In this document: positions 8,748-12,259 of the stretch, piece after piece
Layout of the letters: every line of letters starts with the position of its first letter
How positions within the stretch are numbered: the stretch's first letter is position 1
From: JBHHYS01 sp046757645
Lineage (GTDB): Bacteria > Acidobacteriota > Terriglobia > Acidiferrales > 2-02-FULL-67-57
NCBI GenBank assembly: GCA_046757645.1
Contig: JBHHYS010000068.1
Coordinates: 1-12,259 of the forward strand
Length of the DNA stretch: 12,259 bases
Direction of reading: 5' to 3'
The notes under the pieces: generated by a model
Told to the model about the DNA's origin: nothing
What the model saw: only the letters and a program-made list of their open reading frames with translations
Databases searched by the model: none
Program-made: the position numbers and the translations under genes

Positions 8748-10289
8748 ATGGAAGTCCCGGTGAGCGAGCGCGAGCCAGAGAGGCTGCGGAGGCGGATTGA
8801 AGCCTTTCTCGCGGCTGACCCGCAGCGCGAAGTGACCGAGGACGGCGAACTGCTCTTCGACCTCCGCGAGACCCGTTACCGTCTGGAAGAGGCTCATGGC
8901 AAGCTCCTGCTCCAGCTCTGGTCGGCGGAGCGCAATTGGGTGCGCCACGTGGTGGACATTGCCGAGGAAAGCGCGGAGCGGCTGGTATTGCAAGTGGAGC
9001 GCTTCGGCCAGCGCCAGCCGGGAAAATTGGTGGTGGCCGCGACGAAGTCGAGGGGCGCCGGGCTCGCCCGGGAACGCTCCGCGGCCCGGCGCAAGTACCG
9101 CGCCGGGCTGCGCCGACTGCTGGCGCGGGAATTCCCTCGAGCGCGGCTGGAGGGGCTTTCCAGCGCAGCCGACTTGAGGCGGTCGTTCTCCGGCCACTAC
9201 ACCCGCGCCCGACTCCGGGAGGGGGCGCAGTGGTGGGCGGTCCTGGGGGTGAACGCCGGGGAAGCGGCGGCGGCGGTGGACTCCCTCCTCACCTACGGGC
9301 TGATCTGGTTCGACTGGAACCGCGCGCGCTACCCGGAGCGGGTCTGGGCGGGGCTGCGGTTGTTCCTGCCGGAGGGCCGCAGCGACACCACTGCCAGCCG
9401 GCTGCCCTACCTCGCCCGGACGCGCCTTGGGGTGGAACTCTACGCCGTGGATGAAGAGCTGCGGGCTTCGACGCGGGTGGACGAGCGCGACCTCGGCAAT
9501 TGGCAAACCCGGCTGGCGCCGGCCCGCCACGCCGAAGAGGTTCTGGCGGCATCCCGCTCGGCGGGATCGGGGGTGGAACGCATTCGCGCGCTGGCCCCCG
9601 AGGGGATTGAAGCGGTGGTGCCCGCCGGGCGGCGTGAGCTCTACCTTCGTTTTCGCGGGCTGGAGTTTGCCCGCGCGCTGGGCGGCGAGGTGAGTTTCGG
9701 CGTCGGTCGCCAGGAAGAGCGGCTGAGCGGGGAGAATTTTTCTGCCTTGGCGGAGCTGGTGGCGTGCCTGCGGCGGGAACGCGCCGCTGAGGGGCCCCCC
9801 ACCAGCCCCTACTATCGCTTGCAGCCGGAGCGCTGGTTGGAATGTGTGGTGCGGGCCGCCCCGCAGGCGATTGATCCCCGGCTGGCGCCCGACCACCTCT
9901 ATCGGCAGGTGCCGGCGGTGACCGCGGGGGAGCACGGGGTAGCCGACCTGCTGGGGGCCACCCGCGACGGGCAACTGGTGGTCATCGAGTTGAAGGCTTC
10001 CACTGACATCCACCTGGCGTTGCAGGGGCTGGACTACTGGTTGCGGGTGCGTTGGCATCAGCAGCGCGGGGAGTTGGCCCGGGGCGGCTATTTCCCGGGG
10101 GTCAACCTGAAGCCCGACCCGCCCGAGCTCTTGTTGGTGGCCCCGGCCCTGCAGTTTCATCCCGCCACCGAGACCGTCGTGGGGTATTTGGCGCCCGAAG
10201 TGCCGGTGACATTGGTGGGGATCAACGAAGAGTGGCGGCGAGAGCTAAAGGTCGTCTGGCGAAAAGGGCGCCGCCGGCGCGGGTGGTAA
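8748..10289 (+). CDS. Uncharacterised protein with C-terminal PD-(D/E)XK nuclease-like domain
   Basis: The 513-residue protein is not one I can name. The N-terminal part (1-100, LRRRIEAFLAADPQREVTEDGELLFDLRETRYRL, then LWSAERNWVRHVVDI and ERFGQRQPGKLVV) looks like a domain seen in hypothetical proteins of Acidobacteriota. A basic, Arg-rich middle includes a WAVLGVNAGEAAAAVDSLLTYGLIWFDW stretch at about 165-190. The C-terminal part has GVADLL-x8-QLVVIELKAS. Asp400, Glu414 and Lys416 form the D-x13-ExK core of PD-(D/E)XK nucleases. LALQGLDYW with Gln426 and Tyr430 matches the Q-x3-Y motif of RecB-type nucleases. There is no helicase motif, signal peptide or membrane helix. Repair, defence or a non-nuclease role are all possible. 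The frame is open back to 8526, but that part overlaps the divergent gene. ATG 8748 is preferred; GTG 8760 is also possible. TATGAT at 8673-8678 could be its -10. Confidence 0.82.
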   Translation: MEVPVSEREPERLRRRIEAFLAADPQREVTEDGELLFDLRETRYRLEEAHGKLLLQLWSAERNWVRHVVDIAEESAERLVLQVERFGQRQPGKLVVAATKSRGAGLARERSAARRKYRAGLRRLLAREFPRARLEGLSSAADLRRSFSGHYTRARLREGAQWWAVLGVNAGEAAAAVDSLLTYGLIWFDWNRARYPERVWAGLRLFLPEGRSDTTASRLPYLARTRLGVELYAVDEELRASTRVDERDLGNWQTRLAPARHAEEVLAASRSAGSGVERIRALAPEGIEAVVPAGRRELYLRFRGLEFARALGGEVSFGVGRQEERLSGENFSALAELVACLRRERAAEGPPTSPYYRLQPERWLECVVRAAPQAIDPRLAPDHLYRQVPAVTAGEHGVADLLGATRDGQLVVIELKASTDIHLALQGLDYWLRVRWHQQRGELARGGYFPGVNLKPDPPELLLVAPALQFHPATETVVGYLAPEVPVTLVGINEEWRRELKVVWRKGRRRRGW

Positions 10290-10339
10290 GATATGGAAGC
10301 AGTCCCGAGGCGGCGCGGTTCCCGGGCGCAGAAAAGAAC

Positions 10340-10391
10340 GGGCGGGGAAGCGGCGCTCATTGCAGCAGCAGGCGGCGTCGCCTCCCCGCCT
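10340..10391 (+). other. Long stable hairpin of unknown role
   Basis: GGCGGGGA (10341-10348) pairs perfectly with TCCCCGCC (10383-10390). After one A-C mismatch, GCGGCG (10350-10355) pairs with CGTCGC (10376-10381) through one G-U. The 20-base loop contains a GCAGCAGCA run. No T tract follows, so it is not a terminator by itself. Two helices stacked across one mismatch suggest a selected RNA structure. Confidence 0.5.
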
Positions 10392-10462
10392 CGTGGAAGT
10401 CGGGGTGGTTAGTTATCTAGTCAAGATTAGATGCGCGCCGGGCGCTGAGGTTGTCTGGGCCT

Positions 10463-10486
10463 CTCGGCCGGGCAGCCGGGTTTTTT
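10463..10486 (+). terminator. Rho-independent terminator
   Basis: CTCGGC (10463-10468) pairs with GCCGGG (10475-10480) around a 6-base loop, with one G-U pair, and is followed at once by six T residues (10481-10486). It points along the plus strand only. It lies 174 bases after the stop of the nuclease-like gene, so it ends either a long 3'UTR or a separate small RNA. An alternative stem, GGCC (10458-10461) with GGCC (10466-10469) and CTG (10455-10457) with CAG (10473-10475), would exclude it. Confidence 0.75.
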
Positions 10487-10500
10487 CTTGCCCGCTCGCT

Positions 10501-10524
10501 GGCGGCTGTGCAATGATGGCCGCC
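10501..10524 (+). repeat. Inverted repeat, weak hairpin
   Basis: GGCGGC (10501-10506) and GCCGCC (10519-10524) flank a 12-base loop and are followed by GTTTCA. The loop is large and the T run short, so this is at most a weak back-up terminator or part of the leader of the MBL-fold gene. Confidence 0.35.
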
Positions 10525-10613
10525 GTTTCATCCCGCTCCCACTAATCGACTGAGGCCCAAGGGGAGTGGCCGGCCAGGAGTAAACTTTCGAGGAACCACC
10601 GAGGGCGACGGAA

Positions 10614-11432
10614 ATGTATGTGCGGTTTTGGGGCGTGCGGGGCTCCACCCCCACCCCCATCGCCCGCAATCTAGGCTACGGGGGGAACACACCCTGCGTG
10701 GAGCTGCGCACCCGGCGCGGCAACCTCTTCATCCTGGACTGCGGCACGGGCTTCCGCCAGTTGGGGAAGAGGCTGGAGAAGGAGTTTGGCCGCAAGCCCA
10801 TCCAGGCCCACATCTTCCTGACCCACTACCATTGGGACCACATCCAGGGAATTCCCTTCTTTCCCCCGCTTTACCATAAGCGCAACCAGTTCCTTTTCCA
10901 TTCCTTCCACTTCCAGAACGAGAGCGTTAAACAGGCCTTGGAAGGGCAGATGACCGACCCCTATTTCCCCGTGGACATGAGCACCATGGCCGCCCGTCGG
11001 CACTTCGTTGAGATCGAGCAGGAGCGTATCGCCTACGACGACCTGGTGCTGGTCAGCAAGCCGCTCCACCATCCCCAGGGTTGCGTGGGTTACCGCATCG
11101 AGTGCGACGGCAAGGTGCTGGTCTATGCCACCGACAACGAGCCCGGCGACCCGGAGGGCGACAAGAACGTGCGCAGCCTGGCCGAGGGGGCGGACCTGCT
11201 TATCTACGACGCCCAGTACACCCCCGAGGAGATGAAGGCCCATCGCCACTGGGGGCACTCGAACTGGAAGGAAGGCGTGCACATCGCCCAGGAGTGCCGG
11301 GCCCAGAAGCTCATCCTCTTCCACCATGACCCGGACCGCGACGATAGGGGAGTCAATCAGATCCTCCGCCGCGCCCGCGACCACTTCGAGGAGGTGGTCG
11401 CCGCCAAAGAAGGCCTGTCGGTCAAGATCTAG
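10614..11432 (+). CDS. MBL-fold metallo-hydrolase
   Basis: The 272-residue cytoplasmic protein has a complete metallo-beta-lactamase-fold active site. THYHWDHIQG gives His71, His73, Asp75 and His76. His152 or His153 (KPLHHPQG), Asp174 (YATDNEPGD) and His237 or His238 (LFHHDP) complete a two-metal centre. The N-terminus MYVRFWGVRGSTPTP and the segment GYGGNTPCVEL mark the COG1235/PhnP-like branch, whose characterised members hydrolyse cyclic phosphodiesters. Similar domains occur alone or next to signalling domains in many bacteria. The substrate here is unknown. The start ATG is natural for the family, with only a weak GAGG upstream. It stands alone on the plus strand after a structured spacer and converges with the TerB-like gene across 139 bases, which hold no clear terminator. 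Domain assignment is secure and the reaction uncertain. Confidence 0.92.
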   Translation: MYVRFWGVRGSTPTPIARNLGYGGNTPCVELRTRRGNLFILDCGTGFRQLGKRLEKEFGRKPIQAHIFLTHYHWDHIQGIPFFPPLYHKRNQFLFHSFHFQNESVKQALEGQMTDPYFPVDMSTMAARRHFVEIEQERIAYDDLVLVSKPLHHPQGCVGYRIECDGKVLVYATDNEPGDPEGDKNVRSLAEGADLLIYDAQYTPEEMKAHRHWGHSNWKEGVHIAQECRAQKLILFHHDPDRDDRGVNQILRRARDHFEEVVAAKEGLSVKI

Positions 11433-11571
11433 TCCGCCGCGCGGGCAGCTTTGTCTCTCCCGACGTGCCGCGATAGCCAACGTACAGCCAAAGTCGATCC
11501 CTGACGCTCGCGAGCAGTCGGCGGTAACTCCGTGAAAAGGTTGGTGGGGGCCGGAGGGGAGTCGCGGGGAG

Positions 11572-12117
11572 TCACGCCTTCTCAGGCTTCGAGGGTTTCT
11601 TCAGTACGGCGAGATGCTGGCGGTGAGACAACCGCACGGAGATGAAGTCCTGGTGACTCAACCTGAGCTCTTTGGAAATCTGGCGGATCTCGTTGTCCTC
11701 CAGAGTGGAGATGGATTGGTCGGATGAGGACACGGCGAAGAGGCAGTGCAGCAAAGCGAGTTTTTGCTCTCGGTTGGCGATATTGTTGAACTCCCGGGTG
11801 ACCAAGAAGTTTTCAGTGCCTCCGAACAGAAGGCTCTGGGTTTTGGCCATCTGAACCACCAGGATTGCCTGCTCCTCGGGGAGACCACTCCGCTCCATGA
11901 CGATGCGCTCCATTTCACGCGTCTCCTCCGGGCTGATCGTACGGTCGGCGTGGGCTACTCGGCTCAAGAGGTAAGCAAAGGCAGCGATGTAGCGGGCGCG
12001 CTCCGGCTCCAGCCGGTCCAAAGCCTCGACGATCTTGCGGACGGTGTCCGTCTCTAGGGAAGAAGCCCGGGGGGCCGTTTCCCTCTTCTCCACTCCAAGG
12101 AACTTCCAGATCGACAT
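11572..12117 (-). CDS. TerB-like (tellurite resistance TerB family) protein
   Basis: The 181-residue, mostly helical protein shows two copies of the TerB acidic motif. These are YLLSRVAHADRTISPEETREMERIV at about 49-73 and LFAVSSSDQSISTLEDNEIRQISKELRLS at 126-154, spaced as in the TerB/TerB-like fold. The Asp and Glu residues of each motif bind a metal ion in known members. A basic Lys/Pro tail ends the protein. TerB-like domains occur in tellurite and stress operons, but also alone in many genomes with no known function. No other ter gene is nearby, so a resistance role should not be assumed. ATG 12117 is chosen because GGGGGGGA precedes it and the longer frame runs back into a tRNA gene. 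It is transcribed away from that tRNA, 87 bases downstream of it. Confidence 0.85.
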   Translation of the reverse strand: MSIWKFLGVEKRETAPRASSLETDTVRKIVEALDRLEPERARYIAAFAYLLSRVAHADRTISPEETREMERIVMERSGLPEEQAILVVQMAKTQSLLFGGTENFLVTREFNNIANREQKLALLHCLFAVSSSDQSISTLEDNEIRQISKELRLSHQDFISVRLSHRQHLAVLKKPSKPEKA

Positions 12118-12151
12118 TATCCCCCCCAACCGAGTGTCAGGCGTCGCCCCC

Positions 12152-12181
12152 ATTATGAGGCGGGGATGGCGGTGCAAGCAA
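12152..12181 (-). promoter_or_regulatory. Weak promoter candidate for the TerB-like gene
   Basis: On the minus strand CATAAT (12152-12157), a 5 of 6 match to the -10, lies 18 bases after TTGCTT (12176-12181), a 3 of 6 match to the -35. The start point would be near 12145, about 28 nt before the ATG. Read-through from the upstream tRNA is an alternative. Confidence 0.3.
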
Positions 12182-12204
12182 CGGCTGGCTTCCTTGGGCA
12201 GGTC

Positions 12205-12259
12205 TGGTGGGCCCGGGTGGATTCGAACCACCGACCGACGGATTATGAGTCCGCTGCTC
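12205..12259 (-). tRNA. tRNA with anticodon CAU (elongator Met or Ile2), 3' part
   Basis: The minus strand carries tRNA positions 22-76; the 5' part lies outside the window. Seen in order are the 3' half of the D stem (GAGC), anticodon stem GCGGA/TCCGT with loop CTCATAA (12243-12249), a 5-base variable loop, T stem GGTGG/CCACC with loop TTCGAAT, the acceptor strand CGGGCCC, A73 and an encoded CCA (12205-12207). The anticodon is CAT. Elongator tRNA-Met and tRNA-Ile2 (lysidine-modified by TilS) share this loop and A73, so the identity is left open. An initiator is unlikely, because the anticodon stem lacks the three G-C pairs. Confidence 0.93.

Larger units (their letters stand above)
10290..10613. 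other. Gene-free, highly structured stretch
   Basis: No credible coding frame occupies these 324 bases. The stretch holds three GC-rich hairpins (10340-10391, 10463-10480 followed by T6, 10501-10524). It also has an AT-rich mini-hairpin in which ATCTA (10415-10419) pairs with TAGAT (10428-10432). I checked by eye for tmRNA, SRP RNA, 6S RNA, T-box and common riboswitch signatures and saw none. The stretch could be a long structured 3'UTR of the nuclease-like gene, a small RNA ending at 10486, or a leader of the MBL-fold gene. Confidence 0.55.

Noticed and set aside
8610..10160. 516-residue minus-strand frame opposite the nuclease-like gene
   Set aside because: It is Pro/Arg/Gln/His-rich with no domain pattern. 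The plus frame has clear motifs and normal amino-acid composition.
10360..10545. 61-residue frame in the gene-free stretch
   Set aside because: It starts in a hairpin loop, crosses the terminator, has no ribosome site and no protein-like pattern.
10567..10576. Palindrome TGGCCGGCCA before the MBL-fold gene
   Set aside because: A short GC palindrome of this kind is expected by chance in DNA of this composition.
10427..10669. 80-residue minus-strand frame
   Set aside because: It overlaps the 5' end of the MBL-fold gene, has basic low-complexity composition and no ribosome site, so it is probably chance in GC-rich DNA.
11556..11573. Tandem GGGGAGTC repeat at the end of the TerB-like gene
   Set aside because: Only two copies, 10 bases apart and partly within the stop codon, so nothing suggests function.
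12118..12231. N-terminal extension of the TerB-like protein
   Set aside because: Residues MVRIHPGPPD come from reading through the tRNA 3' end, a familiar annotation artefact.

Overview
The window is a GC-rich, gene-dense piece of a bacterial chromosome made almost entirely of housekeeping, stress and conserved hypothetical genes. No integrase, transposase, CRISPR array, phage gene or toxin-antitoxin pair is visible. Several proteins point towards Acidobacteriota. These are a QueA with an extra segment after its NNARVFPAR motif, an exported protein with the pattern WTLAETLTLLTDSPW, a small DUF2393-like anchored protein, and an M1-type metallopeptidase without the GxMEN motif. This assignment rests on remembered family patterns, not on a search.

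Region 1 (1-1450, minus strand) is a heat-shock operon, hsp20 followed by clpB, with clpB cut by the window edge. It is driven by a perfect consensus sigma-70-type promoter (TTGACA, 17 bp, TATAAT). The leader of about 65 nt can fold so that the Shine-Dalgarno of hsp20 lies inside a weak hairpin, a plausible RNA thermometer. A 13-bp perfect hairpin between the two genes may lower clpB expression relative to hsp20. The sHSP holds unfolded proteins and ClpB, with DnaK, disaggregates them.

Region 2 (1590-3404, plus strand) holds queA (queuosine biosynthesis) and, 21 bp downstream, a small exported protein of unknown role. Region 3 (3401-7166, minus strand) holds a secreted M1-type metallopeptidase with its own promoter and, downstream, a DAO-family FAD oxidoreductase. 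The two regions converge and share the four bases TTAA for their stop codons.

Region 4 (7224-8573) has a metallophosphoesterase (plus) converging on a DUF2393-like membrane-anchored protein (minus). Region 5 (8604-10289) has a palindromic possible operator and a 513-aa protein of unknown function. The C-terminus of that protein carries a RecB-like PD-(D/E)XK nuclease signature. Region 6 (10290-10613) has no gene but contains several stable hairpins, one a good rho-independent terminator. It could be an sRNA, a structured 3'UTR or a leader.

Region 7 (10614-12259) has an MBL-fold hydrolase (plus), a TerB-like protein (minus), and the 3' part of a tRNA with anticodon CAU at the right edge (minus).

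No obvious new multi-gene system is present. The best leads are the candidate thermosensor and consensus promoter of hsp20-clpB, the uncharacterised PD-(D/E)XK protein, and the structured gene-free stretch at 10290-10613.
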